Positions 45,701 through 56,222 of a stretch of 64,000 nt of DNA are shown piece by piece. Position numbers and translations under genes: made by a program. The notes below the pieces were generated by a model. That model was not told the origin of the DNA and made no database searches. It worked only from the letters and a program-made list of their open reading frames with translations. The number at the start of each line of letters is the position of its first letter. Position 1 is the stretch's first letter. The DNA lies in assembly GCA_030268105.1 (NCBI GenBank), contig BSDZ01000094.1, forward strand, positions 4,188,501-4,252,500, read 5' to 3'. The DNA comes from Volvox africanus. Taxonomy: Eukaryota > Chlorophyta > Chlorophyceae > Chlamydomonadales > Volvocaceae.

Positions 45701-48700
45701 CCCGCCCCTTGCACTTCACATTCACATTCCGTCTCCCTTCACCATTACATTTCGTTTACCGTAGTTATGCCGTCTAAGAAGCAAATGTTTTTCATTCATT
45801 CGCACGCTGCTCCCTGTCGGTGCAGATGCTGTAAGTCCCGAGCTGGCCCGCATGGCGGATGACCTCAAGCGGGTACAGGCCTTCCTCGGAATGAGCCCCG
45901 CTGCTGGCGGGCCAGCCGGCCCAGAGGGCGCCAAGGCAGTGGCTGTGTCTCCGGCCGAAGGGCGCAGCACGGGTGCCGAGCCGTGGGGCGCACCCGGTCG
46001 TGAACCACGCCAGCCGGGCCAGGAGGTCAAGAACCTGAGTGAGTAGATCAGATAGCATGTTAAAACACAGGTGCATAACGACCAAAATCCGGACCCGCAA
46101 TGTGGCCCTTGAATTACACCGAGTGTGAAGTACATGGGAGGCGGCAAGTTGTCTTTTGGCACAGTTTTCAATCCATTTCCTATCGTGTGAGTCCCCTTAC
46201 TGAAGGCTGCCCCCCCTGGCTGCTGATTCAATCTGATCTGAAATAAAATCTGCCGGCCAAGTCGCGTTCTGCATCCTGTTACGTCCCAATAGTTCAACTC
46301 GATCCAATAATCCCAAGAGCGTTTGTTCAGGACTCAAATGTCGACCCTCTTACAATCCTCTCACTCTTATCCTCAGGCGACCTCGTGAAAGATATGGATG
46401 ACAACAAACAGCGCCTGAAGCAAATGGAAGAGGCGCTGCGCTCTTCAGGCATTCCGCTGCCGCCCCCAGTGGCCGCGGGCGCTGTGGCGCCGACGGAGCC
46501 ATTGCAGCCTGGCGGTCAGCGGGGCCGAAACCTAGTGGCAGTATCACCTGGGCTGGTACCCGCGCAGGAGGGCGCAACGGGCTTTTCGGCGCCACGGAGG
46601 CCGCCGGGGCCAGAGGGTAGGGCCGCATTGCGGTGCTTGAAGGGCTTTGCCCTTGTGGAAAGGGCCGGGGTGCCAACAAAATGATGAATCCAGGAAATTT
46701 AGCTTTTGTAGTAAGAATTAGTAATATTTGAATTAGAGAGCCCGAACGCTTGAAATCCTAATGCCAGTCATCGACAGTAATCTCTTTTACGTGCGTAATA
46801 TAATTACAAGTTGTGCCAGCCTTCCAAGTATAGCGGTACGACGATTGAAGCTCTGGGTTTGCTACGCTTTCCCTGATGCGTGTGCTACCAGTGCATGCTG
46901 TGCATCTCACACCTGCAAACCCCCTCCGAATGTCGCCATCCCACATCACCTCCTCACCTCCTCCTCGCAGCGTTGCCGGAGTCACTCCCCGCTCGTGTGG
47001 ACGCGCTCCAGGATGACGTGAAAAAGGTGAAGGCTTTCCTGGGAATGCAGGGAGCCCCGCCAGGTGCAGCTGCCGGGCCGGACGGTGCTAAAGCGGGTGT
47101 TGCTGCCGCGGCGACGGACAAGGGCCAGTGGGGCGGGCCGGGCCGAGATAAGGGTGCCGGCGGCGAGGGCGTGGCCAAGGAGCTCGAGGACGTGAAACAG
47201 CAATTGAATGATGTGAGTTGCAAACGCTGCGTGGCGCTGGGAGGCACAAGGTCGGCGATGTACTGACTGTGGCTTGCTCGCACGCTTGGCTAGGTCTGTC
47301 GTCTGCAAGCAGATGGCTCCTGGCTATGAAGCCCTGATTTAACGCCCTGATTTCTGCTTCAATCCTCCCGCGCTGTCTTTCATTGCCTCCCATACCGTGT
47401 TCCATCTTCGTGCACATAACGAACCCGCGCAAATAGTCGCATGACAATCGCAATTAATATAAAAATAAACTCGCATCTGAGCTAAGCACACGTCTCACCC
47501 TTTCTAATTTGCACCCGGTCATATACCTCTGCAGCTTGACCGTGCCTTGCGTGGTGCGGGCATGGGCTACATGCTGCCGAAAGACAAAGACGGTGCGCCT
47601 ACTGTCATCCAACGACAGCCCGAGCCTGGGGACAAGTCTCAGCGCGGCGGCCTGGCCGTCACGACGGGTGGTCTGCAGCGGCCTACGGATGCAACAGGTT
47701 TACCAGCCTTGGGTCGCAAGGACGGCCTGCCGCGTGAGTTTCAGTGCTGCGTGGCCGATCCCTAGGGGCTTGTGGACAGGCTGGTGACCGGCCTCGGACG
47801 GACACTGCCAGCCACTCTTTTTAGTCGCCAAGGGAGTCGTCCTCCATGACGTCTTCATTCAAACGTGAAGGGGTGTCATCCCTCTGCCACCTTGCCTCTC
47901 TCCACGCTCCTATCTAGCGTACCCCTATATGCCGGTGCCCAACCATCTCTGCCCCTGGCATCTTCTTGGACACCCACCCACAGCCATCCAGAGCCCCACC
48001 TTCGTGGACGTAAATGATTACGGTAAACTCAAGGACGATGTGGACCGACTAAAGGCCTTAACAGGCGTGGACAGCGTGCAGCCAGGAGCGGCATCTGCGT
48101 CTCCAGCAGCTGCGGCGGCGCCAGGAGGCGGGTCGAGTGTCACCAATGAGTTGGCGGATAATAAGAACTTGCGGGAGCAGGCGGACGAGGTGTGCTTTTG
48201 TTTTAATTGGCCGTCATTTGTTCTGCAGTTGTGGTATCTGTTGGGGATTCCTTGGGAGCAGGGGGCTGACCTACCTAGCCGACCATGGGACGTGCAACGA
48301 TTCCCTTAAGCCAGTCATGGAGGCCATTTCCCCTTGGGATTTTGTTAAGGGGAAGGCAAGGAGGGGATGGACCTTTTGCGCCTCCTGACACCCTGAGCTG
48401 GCAGCACTGCGCCCCTGACTCACGTGTGTGTTGGCCGCCTCCGTCCTAGCTCCCATCCTTCGTTTACTCCGCTGTCGCTGTGTGTCTGGCAGGCGCAGAA
48501 GGCTATAAAGGACATGTCTGAGAATCTGGATCACTTGCGGAAGAAGGTGGCGGACCTGGAGAAGGCACTCCGGGCGATGAGCGCCACTGGAAAAACTGAG
48601 AAAGAGGTGAGAAAGGGATATTTGTGTGTGTATGTGTGAACCAGAAGGGGAGTGAGGGGCCGCCCGGCGCTTGGCCAAAGCGAGGGAAACGAGGTGAAAG

Positions 48701-51666
48701 AAAGTCCAGTGAGATGAGATGACATGAGATGACATGAGATGACATGAGATGACATGTGCAGAGGGAGAGAGGGAGAGAGGGAGAGAGGGAGAGAGGGAGA
48801 GAGGGAGAGAGGGAGAGAGGGAGAGAGGGAGAGAGGGAGAGAGGGAGAGAGAGTAAGTATGCGGTAAAGCAAGAAGGGGTGTTGGAGCTGGGTCCTAACG
48901 CTGCCACTGCGTCTGGCGGGGGATTCTACTTGTTGTAGGCTCCGACTGGAGTTTGGAAGCTACCTTAGCCTCATGCTGCTGGTATGTGCACGGTTGTTGG
49001 TCCTGGGCCGCACCGCCGTTGGTATTGTTCTGCCGCCGCCATGCATCAGGCATCATCGCCCCTGCTGCGGCCCAACCCACGCTCATGTTGGGCTCTCTGT
49101 TTGACACCGCTAACGTTGTCCCCAACTCCGCTGCCGGTACTGCCGGTACTGATGTTGCCAGGGTGCGCAAGCATCAGATGGAAAGGACGGCGGGTCCGGT
49201 GCGCCTGGTGGCCGCCGAGGCAATCTCATTACCGTGGGTCCGGGTGTGGCGGAAGACGATGGCAAGAGTTTTGCACCCCTTGACCGGAAGCTCGTGCCTG
49301 TACCTGAAGGTGCGTATTTGCGGTTACCACTGCACCTCCCGTGCTGATCCTTCTTAGGCTCTTAGTGGCTGTCAGTGCACGACTTCGGTCTGATCCCTTT
49401 CGGTCTGACCGTAACATCATCATTACGGCATGTCCCACGTCTTTGCAACACTCAGTGCTCAAAGCTCAACCCTTCCGCCTGCCCAACGAACCCACCAGGC
49501 ATAGTTGAGCCCATAGTGGTTGACGGGGAGGACTACAAGCAGCTGAAGAAGGCGCTTGAGGATCTGCAGGCGGCGGTGGGACAGCAGGGAGCGATGGATG
49601 GAAAGAAGGGCAAGAGCCTCAAGGAGGACACGGACGACGTGAGTTGTGCAGCGTGGGAGGCGGAGAAACACGGACTCTAAATCACAAAAACACACTTGTG
49701 ATAGATGTGCATTCATCAAAAGCTGGATTTTATCCTAAGCGGCGTAGAAGGGGGAAGGTGGGAGGTGAAGGAAAAGGAAGAACTCATGCGCATATTAGAT
49801 GTTTTTTATCCTTGAGACTGTTATCGATGGCTGAGGCAAAATTGGGCCAAGGGGCTGACCCGAGGGGTCTGCGGGGAGGCGATGTTGGAGCGACACGTGG
49901 CAATAATGTCTCGCATATTTGCCTATGTACTGACGCCGGTCGATACCCCGAGCCGCCACCAGTATCATGATTGGCTTGCGCCTTTCCGAAGGGTCGTTTG
50001 GTTTGTATTTGCATATTTCCTGAATTTGCATTTGCGTCTTCCATACCATAGGTCATTTTCTCCTTGTCCCGTGGCATTTTAGCTCCCTGGCTGCTCTGCC
50101 TCCATCGTTCGCGCCCTTGCCCTTTTTCAGATCAAGAAGTTTGTCCGAGCCATGGGCAAAGACGTGGGCGCTATGGGCAATGACATGCAGACGCTCAAGA
50201 AGCACCTGGATGATGTAAGTCTCGTCTCCTTTGACCCTGCTCGGTTGTCAAGTCGTCACATAAACAAGGGTAGACAGGTGCAACATAGCTACTCCGTGAT
50301 TATTGACATGGAATGTTGTAAGCCGCGGTTGCTTGTTGTTGGTTCACGTTCATAACCCGTTGACGTGAACAAGGATACCGGTAAAACCCGTATCGCTGGT
50401 GAAGCGGATGGCGGATGGAGGGAGGGATGGAGGGGTTGTGGGCAGCGAACCATTGACGATGAAGCTTCCCTGGAATATGCCTGCCATGTGAAAAGTTTTT
50501 CTCCTTCCTGCACTTCTGCGCAATGGCGGTGGTGGCCGCGGCGGGCCGCAGGTCGAGGCTGCCATGAACAAGGCACTGGCCAACCTGGCTGGGGAGTTGG
50601 CGAAGCTCAAGCTGGCCAAGGACGAGGACCCTGAACCGGACAGCTCCGAGCCCAAGCAAGGACAGCGGAAGCTGGAGGTCGCCGGGGACAACATGGTGGG
50701 TGATAAAGCGCATTGAAAGGAATGTAGCTGTGGGGATATGACGAGATACCTGGGGCTGAAGCATCGACAATGTTCCTTGGCTTCTTTTTCATCCCAGTTT
50801 GCTTGCTTGCAAAGCAATTGTTGTTCGCATGCCCAAATGTCATTTTATCGTGTGCGTGTCTTTCTCTCCACCCGCACAAAAATCCCGGAACCCAGGCGGA
50901 TACCATTAATGCCATGGCCGCACTCAATGCGGCCCAGCAGCAACAGTTGGCGCGAGCGGGAGACGACAATCACGCGGAGGATATTGATGCACTCAATGAG
51001 GCCATGAGGCAGAGCGAAAACCAGCTGGCACGGTTATTGGCATTCCTGAAGCAGGATGTCATGGACCGCTTTGGAGTGCACGAGAAGACGCTGATTCGGG
51101 TGAGGAAGCGAGCGCAGGGAAATGGATTAGGGCTCGGTAGGGGCCAGTAGGGACCAGGGTTAAGGTGGAACAAGATATGTGTGGGGTGTGGCCATGTTTG
51201 GCGTTGCGTGGGATGTGAGGCCTGACGGAGACGCGGTAGGGTCAGAAGGGACTCAGCGAATCTGCTCACAGCGAGGACAACCCCCTCCCCTACGACATTT
51301 CAGCAAAGGCTACCGAAGGCTGGTGCTACCGATAAATCGTTTGCTTGCGACATGGAAAAACGTACACTTCAGCTCCAGCTCTGATCTATTACCGAACTTT
51401 TCATCTCGGACGTGGGACCTCCTGCAATGTGACGCATACATCCATAACCACAGCACAACCACATACATACCCTTACCAAAGCTTCGCCTTGGACGTAGAT
51501 GGCCAAGCAAATCGACTTCATCCAGCGAATGCTCAAGGGGGAGTTTGATGATCAGCGCGAGGCGGCGCGTGAGGCGGGCAGCTCGCTCACCGTTGCTGCA
51601 CCGGATGGCAGCGTCATCACCGCTGCCACTGACTCCTTGGGAGGCACGGAGCTTCAGGCGTCATGA
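26938..51666 (+). CDS. Giant p25-alpha (TPPP-like) domain protein with tandem coiled-coil modules (47 exons, about 3163 aa)
   Basis: The p25-alpha domain is known from tubulin polymerisation-promoting proteins and some ciliary or apicomplexan cytoskeletal proteins, so a microtubule role is inferred. The model has 47 GT-AG exons, all in phase, summing to 9492 nt from ATG 26938 to TGA 51664-51666. The N-terminus (MPGSLQFPEFLSQTLIPSID) is followed by an EF-hand-like helical segment (LSYEEFMSACEAMVAL). The p25-alpha core is in exons 3-5: LRTAFSLYVKLN, MNSNQFTKMCQDAGV, ISWASCKATFGSTRLQYNQF. A Pro/Ala-rich linker with a coiled coil in exon 9 (VVEQQAAAVKALETRVEEQK) leads into about ten tandem modules of roughly 160 residues. 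An upstream in-frame ATG at 26827 is possible but gives an unlikely extension. I cannot name an orthologue. Confidence 0.8.
28503..29661 (+). other. p25-alpha domain coding exons (3-5)
   Basis: Three exons (28503-28646, 29087-29178, 29449-29661) encode a domain with the p25-alpha order: helix AFSLYVKL, then the conserved NSNQFTKMCQDAGV block (compare the Met/Lys-Cys-x-Asp motif of TPPP), then ISWASCKA, then LQYNQFLKVIGALAAEL. Phases 1-1, 1-0 and 0-0 join it without error. The first helix and the KMCxD block are the strongest evidence. Confidence 0.7.
40601..46616 (+). repeat. Tandem array of six near-identical A+B exon pairs inside the p25-alpha gene
   Basis: A exons 26, 28, 30, 32, 34 (each exactly 231 nt) and 36 (213 nt) encode EPxQxELARMADDLKRVQAF, LGMSPA, EGAKAVAVSPAEGRSTG and EPRQPGQEVKNL. 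B exons 27, 29, 31, 33, 35 and 37 (240-252 nt) encode VVRDVDNNNRRMVQLEEALR, AAGIPVPPPQ, QRQRNPIAVTAGGMQEG and GFAAPGR. Every one of these exons starts and ends in phase 1. Introns between them are mostly different, but short flanks are shared. Diverged modules continue on both sides (exons 15-25 and 38-43). Confidence 0.9.
40922..40959. repeat. Perfect 17-bp stem hairpin in intron 26 of the p25-alpha gene
   Basis: Arms 40922-40938 and 40943-40959 are exact reverse complements with a 4-nt loop. The arm starts GAGTTTCCGCAGAGG. It lies between two module exons, and no similar hairpin was seen in the paralogous introns. Confidence 0.9.
48713..48852. repeat. Two adjoining microsatellites: (GATGACATGA)n and (GAGAGAGG)n
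   Basis: About four copies of a 10-bp gatgacatga unit are followed by about twelve copies of an 8-bp gagagagg unit, in intron 41 of the p25-alpha gene. Confidence 0.95.
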
Positions 51667-52568
51667 GGGCATGGGACCGCCCTTCCACAGGCAAGGGAAA
51701 TAGGAGCAGGCGCTAACGCAGGCACAGAGGGAAGATGCACATACCCGCCAAACGGGATAGAAAGCGACGACAGTGTGAGGTTGGCGACCTCCAACCAAGG
51801 TGCTGTTGCCGCAGATGTCAGGTGACCTCGTCACTGCGCGCGGCATGTACCGCCTCTCCTACAGACCCACCGATCGGTCTCGACGTGGTCTGTCGCGGCG
51901 CTGTTTGCTACGCTCTTATTTGTACATGCGGGTTCCTACTACTCCTACTAGGGCTCAGGACAGCGTTATGCTGTGTGTGACATAGGCACTCGGGTAAACA
52001 TATATGTCAAGGGGTTGGGTTGCTCTGGACCTTCTTCACCTATCTTAGTACAAGAGGCCGGGTGGGCCTTCTGCCTTCTTCTTCATTGAGTGGACATGGG
52101 GCTTTGATGCGGAAGGGCCAACATACACATCCAAACGCTAGATCATACGGTCCCCATCCCCGCGCTGCTCATTCCTCGGGGACCTGTACTTTTATTTACA
52201 TACATATCAAAGTTGCAATATTGTTGCAATCCTCTGGGCACGTGTGGCAACCGATTGCTAACCGATGCAAACGAATGCTAACGAATGTTCTAGCAGTCAG
52301 TGAGGGCAAACTGCCAGTCGTGTAGCTGGTGAAGTGCGGAGGGGGAACCCGTCAAGGCTTGAATAGAAAGGTTTGCTACGTGGCTGAATGTCGAGGGCTT
52401 TGAACGCGAGGTCGGGATCACCGCGGACAACTTGCTTGGCTGTCCCGCTGGCGAATCTCTGCGGCGCTCTCTGAGCGCTCTCTCCAGCAAGCTTTCAGGG
52501 GCTTACACACGGTGGCTCTGTTACGATGAGCATCATTGGCAACGGACGCCGCTACCGGGTGATGACAA
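51667..52568. other. Intergenic region 3' of the p25-alpha gene
   Basis: No gene recognised and no TGTAA close to the p25-alpha stop codon. A short open plus frame around 52340-52510 (WLNVEGFEREVGITADNL) reads like protein but has no supporting splice sites. Confidence 0.4.
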
Positions 52569-54064
52569 ATGCATTGCGCATCTAACTCCTCCACCGCGTT
52601 GTTGGTTGATGACCTGCGGAGGAAGGTAAGAGGAGCGGAGCGGAGGCATGCTCCGTGACTGGAGAACCGACGGCAAGGGCAGGCCCACAGGAGTTGCAAA
52701 TGGCGAGGAACGTTCCCTAAAATTCGGCAGCCGTAGGTGAACCTTCTTGCTATTTCCGTCGATGTCGACCTGCTCAAGACTGAACAGGTACATGTACGCA
52801 GAAAGGTTGCATGACAAGCGACGTGTGAGCAGCTAAAGCGCGCAAATGTGTGGAATGGTTGTATGTATGTCTGTATACGAGGGGGAAGAGGCCGGGTAGC
52901 TGACGGATTCCGGCTCAAGTGGGAAGGACCTGGTGCAGTCGAAAGGAAGGTGCAAGCTCTCATTTCTAAGGGTGGCGCGTTTGCGGACCTACTTTGCGGT
53001 CATCGATGTCAAAGCATCGCACCTTGCTCGAGTCCCTTTGCAGCGGAATGGTATATGTGCGTGTGTATTAGCGTGTGTAAATGCGCGCGCGAGTACTTGG
53101 CCTGCAGCTGATGCGTGTTTGTGGAACTGTGGTTTTGTGGGTCTGCATGTATTTTAAGTCTCTTTTGAGATCTAACATGCACCGTAAGGTCCTTAGGCAT
53201 GACATAGATGGCACATATATATAATAACCTCAGGAATCATAGCTTCAGTACGCACGTAGACTATACGGCTATTGAAGGGCGCAGGAACTGGTATTGTATG
53301 GCTGTTGTGGCGTGTTGTCGGTGGAGGGATATATGAAGGCTGGCTGACTGTTCAACCACGTACGGCAATGGCAGCAACGTTTAGTCTTATGCCCTATCCC
53401 GCACTCCATCCCGCTATATATATATAGCTTTGCTAACGTTGCTTCTGTGCACTACAAATGCACCTGGGAAGTTGGGGGATGGGGCATGGGGACCTGTCTG
53501 CCACCTACTGCTTACACTGTTTGGGGCCTGCTCAAAAGCAACACTCGGCTCGCCGGGTTATACCGTAATGAGTGACAATAAATTTTGCGAGTGTGGCAGT
53601 ACTTTCTGTACTTCCAGTACGTATGTACGTGTGCGAAACGCTTGTGAGTCGTTACTTAGATGACATACTTCCGTTAGGAGGGGCTGGGCATTGAGGCTCT
53701 GCAGGGAGTTTCTGGCGAGAACCACTTTCCCGTGGTGGTTGATATGGCTATTATGCATCTAAGGGCTGCATTCGGATGCTTGGAAGGGAAATACACAACG
53801 GAAGCAGTTCCCAGTCGTGCCTTTGAGACGCGTACAGGTACGCCAGGGTGGATTTGGAGGGCGTACAGCCTATAACGGCATCTACGTCCCTCATGCGACC
53901 CCGGGCCCCAGCTGAAGGGCGAAGGTAAAGTGAGATTTGGGAAAAAGGGAGACAGGGGATCGGAGACTCTTTAGGCCACCTTGAACTTGAATGCACAGCC
54001 TTCGTAGCTCAGTACCCTCCATCAGCATGCAGGAAGAACTGTGCGGAGATAAAAGCGCAATAAC
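52569..54064 (+). CDS. Tentative short coiled-coil protein gene (3-4 exons)
   Basis: Not recognised. Proposed exons are 52569-52625 (MHCASNSSTALLVDDLRRK, donor GTAAGA), 52737-52787 (VNLLAISVDVDLLKTEQ, donor GTACAT) and 53678-53837 (EGLGIEALQGVSGENHF to AFETRT, donor GTACGC). They join in phase. A last exon from about 53997 to a stop at 54062-54064 fits the phase but is weak. The joined helix LLVDDLRRKVNLLAISVDVD resembles the coiled-coil segments of the upstream p25-alpha gene, so this could be a decayed or spliced-in tail of it. It would encode about 110 residues. Confidence 0.3.
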
Positions 54065-56222
54065 GGAGCTCAGCCCGGAATCGAATACCAAGCCAGAAAG
54101 GCAGGTTGGCGTTTACAAATTCGGTCGTGAAAAGAAACCTGCGCCGGACAGGGGACCTATCGGTGTCCTTCATGTTACGTAGGGTGCGCACAGAAGCATT
54201 GTGGCAGATAGATAAGATTTAGTCGTTCCCGAACATCCTGCGCACAAAACATAGGGTTACGATTGCACGCGATAACCTTTTACGTAACTAATTATGCATA
54301 GGTGCAGGCAGAATAGTAAGTTACGCGCAAATTACGCGAGAAGGGAGTTTTCAAGAGTCCCCCGCTACCGAACTTGTTCAGATTTGGGCAAAGTTGGCGA
54401 ACGGAAAGCGTGATACATCTTTAAAATCGTCAAGGGCTACACACGCACCCTGATATTGAAGTTTTGGTATCATGTGCCGCAGGGACGTTAGTCACGGTAG
54501 GAGCATTTACAAAGATTCACTTACCAACTTGTATCTCACAATGTCAAATATTGCGTGGAAATGCGTAGGCAAATCACTTGGATGGTTATCAGAAATAGTG
54601 TTGGTGCTGGCCACATTTCGATAGCAGCTTCTTCGTCCCTGCTTCCAAGAGACCCCCTTCTGCCCTGGTTAAGAAGTGACCCAGCCTAACGGCCAGGCAA
54701 TGGGGCCACGTTAATGCAGCGTTCGCAGTAATGTTTTGATGGAGGATTAAGGCCACGTATTAGTGGTGTTGAAGTCAGCAAAGCGCCCGGCCCCTCGTGG
54801 GACGTATTACTTGCTCTGACATTCTTTCGTATATGAGTGTTGCTCACATTCCAACAAGTGGAATATCCGGGTACTTGGAAGCGCGTGAGTACCAACGTCG
54901 CTAGAATGGAGGTAGGTCGGAAACCTACGAAGCTGAAAAGAGAATGGCAAGATACCAATTAGGTGTTTCCGTTAAATCTCACAGTATTCATTAGAACGGA
55001 TCTCCGACTACGTGAAAGATTCAGCCCGGTACTTATTTCTCCTTTCATATTTATTAGATAGGATTTCATTATCAGAGGCACTTTGTTTTTCTCCTGTTAT
55101 ATTTCTAACCTTCTGCTTGACCTTGCTGTCCTTTGGGCCTGCCTCGTGTGGGCCTTACGAGCTTTCGTTAGCTTGTAGCACAAGTCCTTACCTTTCATTT
55201 ATTACATGCATCTGTGAACACAAAAATAGCAAATCTACTACGGTTATTGTTGATTGTCTGACCTGTTGTCCTTCTTACTACGATGTTCGACAGGGTTTCA
55301 GAGACAGTTCGCGGCATCGGGTCGATGCTTGCTTGAAGCAGCGCTCAACGGCAACAAAAGTTACAAAACTACAACTAAACGCATTCATAACAGACTTTGA
55401 ATGTTTGGATGTCGGGTTGCTCTTCTTCCTTCGCCTTTGCTACAGAGTTAACGACCCAAGTGATAAGAATGCGGAAATGAAGGCTTCAATAGATAATAGT
55501 AATTTATATTATACCATCAAATTAATATTTTTCTTTCGTTATCCACAGCCTTTGTGCCTCATGCAGTATGTGGACCTTGCCGTGGTTGCGAGGTCTCGCG
55601 AATACACACATTTTCCAGTATGAGGTTTTATAAACATATTTCTTTTCGTATGACTTAATGATTAAGGTTAATTAATCTTTACCGTTAGTCTTACCTGGCC
55701 GTGCAAGCTGGCTCTAGACATGCTTCGAAACCAATAAGGCCGGCTAGTTCTCCAACAAGCCCATCCCTGCAATTTATTGAAGTAGCTGTTCTCTCATCAG
55801 GTAGCATTCGCCTATTATTACATGTTGCGATTCCTGTACGCCATTCACAATCTTTGTAGCTTGCAGTGACGCATAGACCTTGTGCATGATAAGTCTCGCT
55901 CCTTGCACATCTCTCCGCCACCTTTGGCTTGAATCACATAGTCGTTCTTGATTTGTGTCTTGTATTATACTTCCTGCGACGGCTCATAGCGCATTCTCGC
56001 TTATGCGTCTGGGGATGTGGTCGCTTCCGCGTGCAACAACGTCGGCGAAGCCTTGCAGGGCAGCCCAGCGAGCACGCAGAACATACCAGACTATAATAAC
56101 GACCTCAGCGACGTCAATCGTAAACGCTTCGATTACGAGAAGTAAGCATGGCGAGTTTGACGGTATCTATGCGTAAGCAATAAGCAGGTCCATCACTGTG
56201 CCGTAACCAGCTTTAATTAAAA
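54065..56222. other. Intergenic region
   Basis: Moderately AT-rich with no exon chain or known domain. A 203-codon open frame at 55012-55623 has no recognisable composition or motif and was not accepted as a gene. Confidence 0.45.

Larger units (their letters stand above)
39955..51666 (+). other. Exon map of the p25-alpha gene, exons 25-47
   Basis: 39955-40221, 40601-40831, 41107-41358, 41447-41677, 41841-42083, 42460-42690, 42931-43179, 43368-43598, 44002-44241, 44772-45002, 45297-45539, 45826-46038, 46377-46616, 46971-47212, 47535-47733, 47984-48189, 48493-48606, 49162-49309, 49499-49638, 50131-50214, 50552-50695, 50896-51099, 51499-51666. The last exons (50131 onward) are coiled-coil-like (NALAN..ELAKLKLAKDED and ALNEAMRQSENQLARLLAF types). 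Confidence 0.75.

Noticed and set aside
55012..55623. 203-codon open plus-strand frame
   Set aside because: No domain, no biased composition typical of the real genes here, and no splice or signal context. It fits chance in AT-richer DNA.
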